From assembly GCA_964459495.1 (NCBI GenBank), contig CAYWNK010000071.1, positions 1 through 23,278 on the forward strand: 23,278 nt of DNA, given 5' to 3'. The DNA is from CAYWNK01 sp964459495. GTDB taxonomy: Bacteria > Planctomycetota > UBA1135 > GCA-002686595. The notes beneath the pieces are model-generated. The model had not been told where the DNA came from and did no database searches. It saw only the letters and a program-made list of their open reading frames with translations. Both the position numbers and the translations under genes were made by a program. Positions within the stretch are counted from its first letter, which is position 1. The number at the start of each line of letters is the position of its first letter. This document shows positions 16,750 to 23,278 of the stretch, in pieces.

Positions 16750-16771
16750 CGAATACCCGGATGGGTAAACC

Positions 16772-16810
16772 GCCGCCCCGCATGTCTCCGTCCCGGGCAT
16801 GCGGGGCGGC
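16772..16810 (+). terminator. Terminator-like hairpin
   Basis: GCCGCCCCGCATG (16772-16784) pairs perfectly with CATGCGGGGCGGC (16798-16810) across a 13-nt loop, 22 bp after the stop at 16749. Only TCTT follows, so U-tract support is poor. It probably ends the upstream transcript, leaving 73 bp before the fructose-bisphosphatase start for that gene's promoter. Confidence 0.55.
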
Positions 16811-16883
16811 TCTTGCCGTCCTGCACATCTCGCTCGGTTCCACTACAGTCTTCTGCCTCCAAAACCCCCGCGTCCTTCGATCC

Positions 16884-17894
16884 ATGCCCGCCAGCACCCC
16901 CGCAGCCGAGCCCGAACTCGGCAACCTTCTCTCCATCCAGGCCCACCTCCTCGCCGAAGAGGCCCGTCACCCACAAGCCACCGGCCGACTGACCTGGATC
17001 CTGTCCTCGATCAGTCTCGCCACCAAGTACATCGCCGCCCGCTGCCGGCGCGCTCGCCTAGAAGATGTGCTCGGCTCGATGGGCCAGGAAAACGTCCAGG
17101 GGGAGGTCCAGCAAAAGCTCGACGTCATCGCCAACGAAACCCTGCTGCGTTGCCTCGGCAGCCGCGCCGGCCTAGCGATCGTGGCCTCCGAGGAAAACGA
17201 GGAGCCCCTGATCCTGCAGGCCCATGCGGACAGCGAACGCCCCTACATCGCGCTGTTCGACCCACTAGACGGCTCGTCCAACCTCGACACCTGCGGCACT
17301 GTCGGCACGATCTTCAGCATCCTCGCCCACGACCGCCGAGCCAACCCGGTCGAAGACGCTGTGCTGCAGCCGGGCTACAAGCAGGTCGCCGCCGGCTACG
17401 TGCTGTATGGACCCTCGACCATTCTGGTTCTGACGACCGGGAACGGCGTGCAGATGTTCGTGCTCGATCCTTCGGTCGGCTCCTTCCTCATGGTGGAACC
17501 GAACCTCAGGATCCCCGAAGCGGCCAAGACTTACTCCCTGAATGAGGCCTACATCCGCACCTTCCCCGAGCCCTACCAGAACTATCTCAACTGGGCCCAT
17601 GACGAGGGCTATTCCCTGCGTTACGCGGGAGCCATGGTTGCCGACGTCCATCGCGTGCTGACCAAGGGTGGGGTGTTCCTGTATCCGCCTACGGTCAAGG
17701 CCCCGAACGGCAAGCTACGCCTGATGTATGAGGCGAACCCCATGGCGATGCTAGTGGAGCAGGCCGGCGGCAAGTCGTACTGCGGCACGACCGAGACCAT
17801 GAGGGTCGAGCCCGAGACCCTGCATCAACGCACGAGCGTGGTGATGGGCAGCCCGCAGGAGGTGGATCACGTGATGCGCTTCCTGAATGAGTGA
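16884..17894 (+). CDS. fbp: Fructose-1,6-bisphosphatase, class I
   Basis: This cytoplasmic enzyme hydrolyses fructose 1,6-bisphosphate to fructose 6-phosphate and phosphate in gluconeogenesis. The product is 336 residues, the normal class I length. Visible signatures are ASEENEEP (metal-binding Glu at 103-104), FDPLDGSSNLD (125-135, metal and phosphate binding, Asp126 and Asp129), the N-terminal helix LTWILSSISLATKYIAA, and YAGAMVADVHRVLTKGGVFLYP-type substrate-site sequence, followed by LRLMYEANPMAMLVEQAGG. All expected catalytic residues appear to be present. The ATG at 16884 places the start just before the conserved N-terminal helix; the frame is open upstream through the hairpin, but without homology. 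It is a single-gene unit converging on the peroxiredoxin. Confidence 0.96.
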   Translation: MPASTPAAEPELGNLLSIQAHLLAEEARHPQATGRLTWILSSISLATKYIAARCRRARLEDVLGSMGQENVQGEVQQKLDVIANETLLRCLGSRAGLAIVASEENEEPLILQAHADSERPYIALFDPLDGSSNLDTCGTVGTIFSILAHDRRANPVEDAVLQPGYKQVAAGYVLYGPSTILVLTTGNGVQMFVLDPSVGSFLMVEPNLRIPEAAKTYSLNEAYIRTFPEPYQNYLNWAHDEGYSLRYAGAMVADVHRVLTKGGVFLYPPTVKAPNGKLRLMYEANPMAMLVEQAGGKSYCGTTETMRVEPETLHQRTSVVMGSPQEVDHVMRFLNE

Positions 17895-17895
17895 G

Positions 17896-17921
17896 GGTAC
17901 GGAGCCTCAAGGCTCCGTACC
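17896..17921. terminator. Bidirectional hairpin between convergent genes
   Basis: GGTACGGAGCC and GGCTCCGTACC form a perfect 11-bp stem around a TCAA loop. It lies 2 bp after the fructose-bisphosphatase stop and 16 bp before the peroxiredoxin stop on the other strand. A U-tract is absent on either side, but position and symmetry suggest a shared terminator. Confidence 0.6.
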
Positions 17922-17936
17922 GCCCCACCGGCAGCA

Positions 17937-18569
17937 TCAGTCCGGCTGCTTAACCGTCCGCAGGTACGGCTTCAGCTTCGTTACTCCCGAGGGGAAACGC
18001 GCCTCCGCATCCTCATCCGACATGTTCGGCACCACGATCACGTCGTCGCCGTCCTTCCAGTTCGCCGGCGTCGCCACCGGGGCGCGATCGGTCAGCTGCA
18101 GTGCATCGACGACCCGTAGGATCTCATCGAAGTTCCGGCCACAGGCCGCCGGATACGTCAGCGTCAGCCGCACCTTCTTCTCCGGATCGATGATGAACAC
18201 CGAACGCACAGTGAAGGTCTCCAGCGCCTTGGGGTGGATCATCCCGTAGGTCTCGGCCACCTTGCGGTCCGGATCGGCGATCAAAGGAAAATTGAGAGCA
18301 GCCCCCTGGGTCTCCTCGATATCCGACGACCAGCCCTCGTGATCCTTCAGACTGTCGACCGAAAGACCCGCGACCTTCACGTCACGCTTGTCGAATTCGG
18401 GCTTCAGCTTGGCGGCGGTCCCTAGCTCGGTGGTGCATACCGGCGTGTAGTCCTTGGGGTGAGAGAACAGGATCCCCCACGACTGACCGAGCCACTCGTG
18501 GAATCGGATCTTGCCCTGGGTGGTTTCGGCCTCAAAGTCGGGGGCGATTTCGCCTAGCTGAACGGTCAT
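17937..18569 (-). CDS. 1-Cys peroxiredoxin (Prx6-type)
   Basis: The enzyme reduces hydrogen peroxide and organic hydroperoxides in the cytoplasm. The 210-residue product has the peroxidatic site HPKDYTPVCTTE with Cys45 and Thr42, the conserved Arg122 in TVRSVFIID, and the Prx6-class C-terminal region (GRNFDEILRVVDALQLTD, then PNMSDEDA--RFP-G). There is no C-terminal resolving Cys of the 2-Cys type. An extra Cys143 occurs in YPAACGRNFDE, where Prx6 members usually have Thr. The ATG at 18569 begins at the conserved MTVQLGEIAPDF; upstream frame extension is shadow sequence. It lies 28 bp downstream of the M1 peptidase gene and is probably co-transcribed with it. Confidence 0.95.
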   Translation of the reverse strand: MTVQLGEIAPDFEAETTQGKIRFHEWLGQSWGILFSHPKDYTPVCTTELGTAAKLKPEFDKRDVKVAGLSVDSLKDHEGWSSDIEETQGAALNFPLIADPDRKVAETYGMIHPKALETFTVRSVFIIDPEKKVRLTLTYPAACGRNFDEILRVVDALQLTDRAPVATPANWKDGDDVIVVPNMSDEDAEARFPSGVTKLKPYLRTVKQPD

Positions 18570-18597
18570 GGGATTCGCTTGGTTCGGATTGGGAAGA

Positions 18598-20298
18598 CTA
18601 GAACTCGCGAAGGATACGCCGCGCCGGGTCGATGGTGAAGGGCTGCCCGCCCAGGGACACGCGCGCGCCGCCCGCGCCAACCGGTACCCGGCGTAGCTCA
18701 TCCCCCACCTGGACAGGCACATCCATCGGAAAGGGCAGGCCATCGGGCGCGATCCAACGCAGCAACAGCTCGCCGTTCTGCACCTCACTCTCCAGCTTCG
18801 GCAGGAGCGCGCGGCGCAGGTAGACATCAAAAAACCAGTCGAGTTCCCGCTCTCCGTGCTCCTCGGCGATGGCCAGCATTTCGGCCGTATCGGCGAAACG
18901 GCAGGCGCTGCCGTCGACGGTCTCCTCCAGCGCCGGATCCGGATACGCCCAGCGCCGCAGCACCCGGAAGAAGGCCTCGTCCCCCAGCACCCAGCGCAGG
19001 GTGTGGCAGATCCACGCGCCCTTCATATAGATGTCGATCCCCGGGGCCTCGCTCCCCTCCTTGGCGAAATACATCTGCTGGGTGGAGCGCGTCATGGGCG
19101 GGGCGACGGGCCCCTTGTTGATGATCCGCTGCAGGTCGATGTCGAGCTTCTTGGTATAGGCCTCAGGGCCGAATTTGCGCTCGAGGTACAGGGCCTGCAT
19201 GTAGGTCCCGATGCCCTCGTGGATCCAAAAGTCCTTCCAGTCCCGCGCCGTGACCAGGTTCGCCCACCATTCGTGGGACAGCTCGTGGTGGTGCAGCCAG
19301 TCGTAATCGAAATTCGGATCCCCGCGGTAGCCGTTGCCGTAGGCGATGATCGACTGGTGCTCCATGCCCAGGTGCGGCGTCTCCGCCACCCCGTACTTGT
19401 CCCCGCGGAAGGGGTAAGGCCCGCACACGTCTTCGAAGAACGCCATGTGCTCGCGGAACTCAGCGAAGATGGCTTTCCCCTTCTCGTAGTTCTCGGGCAG
19501 CACGTAGTAGGTGAACTCGAAGGGCTTGCCATCCACGCCCTCGAAGGGCTCCGAGATCGTGCGATAGGGCGCGATATTGAGCGCGATCGAGTAGTTGGAG
19601 ATCGGGGTGCTGACGCGCCAGTGGTGGGTGTGCCAGGGGCGCTGGTCGGTGACCATCGCAGCGCCCCAGTCGGTGGGAGTCACGCCCACGAGAGATCCGT
19701 TGCTCGCCACAACAAGGTCATCAGGAACCGAAACGTACAGATCAAAGCTGTCCGGTTCGTCCCCAGGCTGGTCCTTGCACGGCCACCAAACGTCCGCGCC
19801 CTCCCCCTGGCATGAAGTCGCGATCCAGGGTTGGCCACCCTTGGTCTTGGACCAGGTGAAGCCCCCCTGCCAGGGCGGCCGGGGCGCTTCACGCGGTTTG
19901 CCCGCGTACACGACCTCGACGGAGAACTCCTTGCCTGGCTCTAAGCCCCCGGTGGGCAGGTAGAAGCGGCCCTCCCCCCGGGAGACCATCTCGGCTCCCT
20001 CCCCATTCACCATCACATGGTTGATGGAGTACACCTCGTCGAGGTCCAAGGCGATCGAATCCGACGCCTTGAGTAGGTTCGCGCGCATCACCAGCTTGCC
20101 CCAAATGATCTGCTCCGCAGGATCAACCCAGAGGTGCAGCCCGTAGTGCAGCACGTCGAAGCAGGCCTGTTCCGAAATCAGCGGCCGCCCCGAGGCATCG
20201 GTCTCCGGCGCGCTCACAGCAGCGCCGCTGCGGGGGTCCACGTCCTGGCAGAGCGCGGGAACGGACAATAGGGCAAGGAAGGCCAAACGGTGCAGCAT
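18598..20298 (-). CDS. Secreted M1-family zinc metallopeptidase
   Basis: The product is 566 residues, shorter than full-length aminopeptidase N. A signal peptide (MLHRLAFLALLSVPALCQ) is followed by the N-terminal beta domain (about 45-245) and the catalytic domain. HELSH at 338-342 plus Glu361 in WIHEGIGTYMQALY gives the HExxH-x18-E zinc site. The usual GxMEN exopeptidase motif reads GMEH (311-314), as in many bacterial M1 enzymes. The tail (about 480-566) is a short beta domain; the large helical C-terminal domain of PepN is absent. It probably trims peptides outside the cytoplasm. An alternative ATG five codons upstream (20313) would also keep the signal peptide. The Cys before Gln does not fit a good lipobox. 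Confidence 0.92.
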   Translation of the reverse strand: MLHRLAFLALLSVPALCQDVDPRSGAAVSAPETDASGRPLISEQACFDVLHYGLHLWVDPAEQIIWGKLVMRANLLKASDSIALDLDEVYSINHVMVNGEGAEMVSRGEGRFYLPTGGLEPGKEFSVEVVYAGKPREAPRPPWQGGFTWSKTKGGQPWIATSCQGEGADVWWPCKDQPGDEPDSFDLYVSVPDDLVVASNGSLVGVTPTDWGAAMVTDQRPWHTHHWRVSTPISNYSIALNIAPYRTISEPFEGVDGKPFEFTYYVLPENYEKGKAIFAEFREHMAFFEDVCGPYPFRGDKYGVAETPHLGMEHQSIIAYGNGYRGDPNFDYDWLHHHELSHEWWANLVTARDWKDFWIHEGIGTYMQALYLERKFGPEAYTKKLDIDLQRIINKGPVAPPMTRSTQQMYFAKEGSEAPGIDIYMKGAWICHTLRWVLGDEAFFRVLRRWAYPDPALEETVDGSACRFADTAEMLAIAEEHGERELDWFFDVYLRRALLPKLESEVQNGELLLRWIAPDGLPFPMDVPVQVGDELRRVPVGAGGARVSLGGQPFTIDPARRILREF

Positions 20299-20533
20299 GA
20301 TCGGTACCAGCATGGGTTGCGGCCACGCAGGATATCGAATCGACGGCGCCCCATCGGCGGATCCGCAGGGACCCGTAGCTCCCCCCTCCATGCCGGAGCT
20401 GGAGGCCCGCTCCCTAGACTATTCCCTTGGGCTTGCGCCTTCGGAACCGAATGCCAGCCCCAGCCGCATCCCTCTCCGGACACCCTTCCAGCGCTAAACT
20501 CCTTGCTCGCTCCCCTTCCCCAATCCACCGACC

Positions 20534-21574
20534 ATGTCCGTTCTCTGCTCGCTACTCGCCTCCTCGACCCTCCTTCTTTCCAGCCCGCCCGACGTCAAAG
20601 CTGAGCTCAAGGCCTTTGCCGATCTGTGTGGAGCCCTCGGCTGGTCGGGAACCCTCTACGTCGAGAAAAACGGGAAGGTGCTGCTCGAGAGGTCACTGGG
20701 CTTCGCCGACATCGCAGAACAGCGCGTCCTCGAACCCGAGGATGTCATGGAGCTTGCATCGATCACCAAGGTGATCACCGCCGTGGCGGTGGTGCAGCTT
20801 CACGAGGACGGCAAGCTCAACCTCGACCAGCCGATCAGCACCTACCTCGAAGGCCTTGGTGAAGCGCACACGAAGATCACCGTCAGGCACCTTCTCAGCC
20901 ACACCTCGGGCATGCGGCGCATGGCCAAGACGGGCTGGGGCGAGGATCGGAGCCAAGCCGTTGCCGGCTATCTCCAGGATGCGCCCACGTCGCCGCCAGG
21001 CGAAAGGTCGGAGTACTGGAACGGCGGCTATGCGCTTCTGGCCGCAATCGTCGAAGAAGTGACCAGCGGAACTTTCGAGGACTACGTTGCGGCGAAGATC
21101 TTCCAGCCCGCCGGTATGAAATCGGCCACCTTCGTCGGCGCCGATCTCTCACCCGAGGAGCAGGCCATGGGTTACGAACTAGGCTCGCGCAGTCGATTGA
21201 CCTGCACCCATCCCTACCCGGATGGCGGCGCGTGGTCGTACAAGGGCATGGGAGGCGCCGTTTGTACCGCCAAGGACTTGGCCAGGTTTGCAACAGCCTT
21301 CGCCAAGGGGAAGTTGGTGAAGAAGTCGCTCGTGAAAGAGATGACTAGCCAAGTCGCCGACGACCAGGGGCTGGGATGGCGGCTGAATACGGACGCGGGC
21401 GAGGATCTCTGGATGCACGGCGGTGACGTGGCAGGCTTTCATTCGTGGCTGGAGTACGTTCCCGAGGACAAGCTGGCCGTCGTCGTCATGGGCAACAGGA
21501 GCGGCTCCCCGCAGTACACGTGTACGCGTCCGGTGACGGCATCTCGACGGCGCTGGGAAGATGCCGAGACTTGA
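20534..21574 (+). CDS. Serine hydrolase, beta-lactamase class C/D-Ala-D-Ala peptidase family, 3' end replaced by IS66
   Basis: The 346-residue product has a short hydrophobic N-terminus (probable signal peptide) and the family's three active-site elements: SITK (Ser76, Lys79), YWN (Tyr161) and HGG (295-297). LLSHTSGM follows the first. The fold is complete to the last core strand (DKLAVVVMGN, about 312-321). After about residue 325 the sequence becomes YTCTRPVTASRRRWEDAET, which does not resemble the family and coincides with the expected IS66 left end. The native stop and final helix therefore seem lost, the present stop being supplied by the insertion. Activity may persist or fail; that cannot be judged here. 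It diverges from the M1 peptidase across a 235-bp gap with no recognised sites. Confidence 0.85.
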   Translation: MSVLCSLLASSTLLLSSPPDVKAELKAFADLCGALGWSGTLYVEKNGKVLLERSLGFADIAEQRVLEPEDVMELASITKVITAVAVVQLHEDGKLNLDQPISTYLEGLGEAHTKITVRHLLSHTSGMRRMAKTGWGEDRSQAVAGYLQDAPTSPPGERSEYWNGGYALLAAIVEEVTSGTFEDYVAAKIFQPAGMKSATFVGADLSPEEQAMGYELGSRSRLTCTHPYPDGGAWSYKGMGGAVCTAKDLARFATAFAKGKLVKKSLVKEMTSQVADDQGLGWRLNTDAGEDLWMHGGDVAGFHSWLEYVPEDKLAVVVMGNRSGSPQYTCTRPVTASRRRWEDAET

Positions 21575-21578
21575 AGGC

Positions 21579-21917
21579 ATGGAACGAACACACGTGACCG
21601 AGCCCCGCAGCATCCCATTCACCGAAGCTCAAGAGTTGCTGGAAGAGCAACGCTCATCCGGCCTCTCCATTGCAAAGTTCGCACGCTCCAAGGGCGTCAA
21701 GCCGTGGAGCCTATACAACGCGCAAGCCCGTGAGCGCCGCTTGTCAGCGGGTCGCCGCAAGCCTCAGTTGACTGAGGTCCGAGTCGTAGACGCAGCAGAT
21801 AGTGGCCCCAGCCCCAAGATCGAGCTTGCTCTTCCCTCGGGCATCGCGATTCGCGTGGCTCGCGATTTTGATGAGGTTGCCCTGCGCCGCTTACTCGGAG
21901 TGCTCAGTGCATGCTGA
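21579..21917 (+). CDS. tnpA: IS66 accessory protein TnpA
   Basis: The 112-residue protein has the TnpA-type helix-turn-helix (SGLSIAKFARSKGVKPWSLY, then NAQARERR) and a C-terminal segment ending FDEVALRRLLGVL typical of IS66 TnpA. It is required with TnpB for IS66 transposition, presumably by binding element ends. The start could instead be ATG 21561, which would overlap the truncated hydrolase by 14 bp; 21579 was preferred by length. Its end overlaps tnpB by 7 bp, implying translational coupling. Confidence 0.85.
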   Translation: MERTHVTEPRSIPFTEAQELLEEQRSSGLSIAKFARSKGVKPWSLYNAQARERRLSAGRRKPQLTEVRVVDAADSGPSPKIELALPSGIAIRVARDFDEVALRRLLGVLSAC

Positions 21918-22288
21918 GCTTCCCGCCCTCGCCTCAAGTCAGGATCTTCATCAGCCGAGACCCTGTCGATATGCGCAAGAGCTTTGATGGCCTGTCTGGG
22001 GTCGTGATCGATGTCATCGATCACGATCCGCAGTCTGGGCATCTCTTCCTCTTCTTCAACAAGCGCCGCACGATGATGAAGGCGCTTGCTTGGGAGGCTT
22101 CAGGCTACTGGGTGATTTCGAAGCGCCTAAATGGCGGGCGCTTTCAGGTCTTTGACCGTGCCGGTGAGCACTCAACCCGCTTCGAGCTATCGAGTAGCGA
22201 ACTTGCCTTGCTCCTTGAAGGCATAGACCTTCGAGGCGCAACGAGACAGCGTCTCGTGCACGAAACGGAAGCCCTCCTCGATGCTTGA
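21911..22288 (+). CDS. tnpB: IS66 accessory protein TnpB
   Basis: The 125-residue protein carries the family hallmark VRIFISRDPVDMRKSFDGLS, then GHLFLFFNKRRTMMKALAWE and GGRFQVF, at the usual IS66 Orf2 length. This TnpB is the IS66 protein and is unrelated to the IS200/IS605 nuclease of the same name. It starts inside the end of tnpA and looks intact. Confidence 0.95.
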   Translation: MLSFPPSPQVRIFISRDPVDMRKSFDGLSGVVIDVIDHDPQSGHLFLFFNKRRTMMKALAWEASGYWVISKRLNGGRFQVFDRAGEHSTRFELSSSELALLLEGIDLRGATRQRLVHETEALLDA

Positions 22289-22318
22289 TCGCGCGCGGCG
22301 TAGCGGTACTTTGGAGCC

Positions 22319-23278
22319 GTGACGCCGCCCAGCGATCTTGATGAAGCCACAGCGCAGCTGAGAAGCCTGCACGAAACTGTCGAGGAGCAGTCACGGCAGA
22401 TCACTGAGCTCCGCGAGCAGCTGACCTACATGCGGCACCAGCTATTTGGTCGCCGGCGGGAAAAGATCGACCCGCAGCAACTGCGACTCTTCGAGCAAAG
22501 CAGCGCATTGCTGGAGCGTCTGGAGCAAGCATCAGCACCTACGGGCGACAAGCTCCCCAAGAAGGCCAAAGGCAAGGGTCACGGACGCTCTGCATTCGCA
22601 CCCGAGCTCCCTCGGGAGACCATTGCGATCGACTTGCCCGATGCCGATCGCTGCTGCCCAGATTGCGGCGAGCAGATGCACCTGATCGGGATGAACGTCA
22701 CCGAGCGCGGCCACATCATTCCGGCCCGCATGGTCGTCAAGCGCTACGAGCGGAACAAGTACGCATGCGCGGATGGCCATGCGGTCAAAGTCGCGCCGCT
22801 TCACGATGGCGTGGTGGACAAAGGCAAGTACGAGGCGTCTGTGTATGCCTTCGTCGCCACCGCCAAGTACGCCGACTATCTTCCATTGCACCGCCTCGAG
22901 GGCATCTTGAGGCGTCACGGCGCTCATCTGCCTAAGCAGACGATGTGGGACCTGATGGTGCGGCTCGATGAACTCGTTGCACAGCCGGTCCTGAAGGAAA
23001 TGCGGCGTGAGCTCCTCGAGGAGGACGCTCTCCAGGCGGACGAAACCCCGATTCAATTCCAGCGAGAAGGCGAACGCGGAACACGCCGCGGCATTCTCTG
23101 GGCTTGGCGGAACGTGCGCGGGAGTCCCGAGGAGAAAGTGCTCCTCGATTTCAAGGATGACCGCTCGGCCAAAGGCCCGGACGTATTTCTTGGCGATTGG
23201 GCAGGAACGCTCCTCACGGACGGCTACGACGGAGTCAATCCGATCGCCGTACGAAACGACATCGCACGTGCTGGCTGC
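22319..23278 (+). CDS. tnpC: IS66 transposase TnpC (3' end beyond window)
   Basis: The frame is open from GTG at 22319 to the last base, 320 codons. A coiled-coil-like N-terminus (about 8-70, with HQLFGRRREKI) is followed by a zinc-binding region (CCPDCGEQM at 112-120, then YACADGH near 149-154) and the start of the DDE catalytic core, Asp241 in LQADETPIQF and Asp301 in LLTDGYDGVN. The third acidic residue lies beyond the edge. GGAG precedes the GTG by 3 nt. No frameshift or stop is seen, so the element may be active. Confidence 0.93.
   Translation, partial: MTPPSDLDEATAQLRSLHETVEEQSRQITELREQLTYMRHQLFGRRREKIDPQQLRLFEQSSALLERLEQASAPTGDKLPKKAKGKGHGRSAFAPELPRETIAIDLPDADRCCPDCGEQMHLIGMNVTERGHIIPARMVVKRYERNKYACADGHAVKVAPLHDGVVDKGKYEASVYAFVATAKYADYLPLHRLEGILRRHGAHLPKQTMWDLMVRLDELVAQPVLKEMRRELLEEDALQADETPIQFQREGERGTRRGILWAWRNVRGSPEEKVLLDFKDDRSAKGPDVFLGDWAGTLLTDGYDGVNPIAVRNDIARAGC

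Larger units (their letters stand above)
21515..23278 (+). mobile_element. IS66-family insertion sequence, left part
   Basis: Three genes in the standard IS66 order tnpA-tnpB-tnpC occupy 21579 to the window end. The left end should lie near 21515-21530, where the serine hydrolase loses its family character and the sequence TGTACGCGTCCGGTGACGG appears. I could not define the terminal inverted repeat because the right end is outside the window. The palindrome GTACACGTGTAC (21514-21525) sits at the presumed junction. Confidence 0.88.

Noticed and set aside
18570..18830. 87-codon N-terminal extension of the peroxiredoxin
   Set aside because: It overlaps the M1 peptidase 3' end in another frame and is Arg/Ser/Cys-rich. 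Peroxiredoxins begin at the MTVQLGEIAPDF-type sequence.
18598..20298. M1 peptidase as a lipoprotein
   Set aside because: The Cys at the end of the signal peptide is preceded by P-A-L, which lacks the small residue required just before Cys in a lipobox.
1..23278. CRISPR arrays, tRNA or rRNA genes
   Set aside because: No regularly spaced direct repeats and no tRNA-like cloverleaf or rRNA-like segments were found by eye; this was not a computed search.

Overview
The window is GC-rich, densely coded bacterial DNA. It most likely comes from the phylum Planctomycetota. That inference rests on two features: ECF-type sigma factors fused to membrane anchors and giant C-terminal extensions, and secreted proteins that end in a shared domain with GSQGNLC and WYRD-NPGSTSN motifs. 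I know this combination from marine planctomycete genomes, but no rRNA or other taxonomic marker is present, so the placement is inference.

Layout, left to right. The last 32 codons of an unidentified plus-strand gene (1-101) face two tandem leftward paralogues, 147-3365 and 3478-6657. Each encodes an ECF sigma factor (regions 2 and 4), a single transmembrane helix near residue 225-242, and an ectodomain of about 820 residues. They look like membrane-tethered sigma factors and are the most interesting content here. A 306-bp divergent intergenic region with a perfect 18-bp palindrome separates them from a secreted FG-GAP/VCBS beta-propeller-like protein (6964-8481). Next come a leftward pair, a 12-unit Sel1-repeat protein overlapping a Ste24-type M48 membrane protease (11196 down to 8540). 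A rightward pair follows: a 72-aa Cys-rich protein and a CcoG/NapH-like membrane 2x[4Fe-4S] protein with a TPR tail (11344-13438).

Two further secreted proteins follow. The one at 13640-15229 shares its C-terminal domain with the FG-GAP protein and is followed by a textbook intrinsic terminator. The one at 15496-16749 ends in an unusual Trp-rich tail. Central metabolism and housekeeping genes follow: class I fructose-1,6-bisphosphatase (16884-17894), converging on a 1-Cys peroxiredoxin and a secreted M1 metallopeptidase that form a leftward pair (20298 down to 17937). Diverging from these is a class C beta-lactamase-like serine hydrolase (20534-21574). Its 3' end appears to have been replaced by an incoming IS66-family element (tnpA, tnpB and the first 320 codons of tnpC), which runs off the right edge.

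The genes do not form one pathway. The recurrent theme is the cell envelope: tethered sigma factors with ectodomains, three secreted proteins, a membrane protease, a membrane redox protein and a secreted peptidase. No tRNA, rRNA or CRISPR array was seen.
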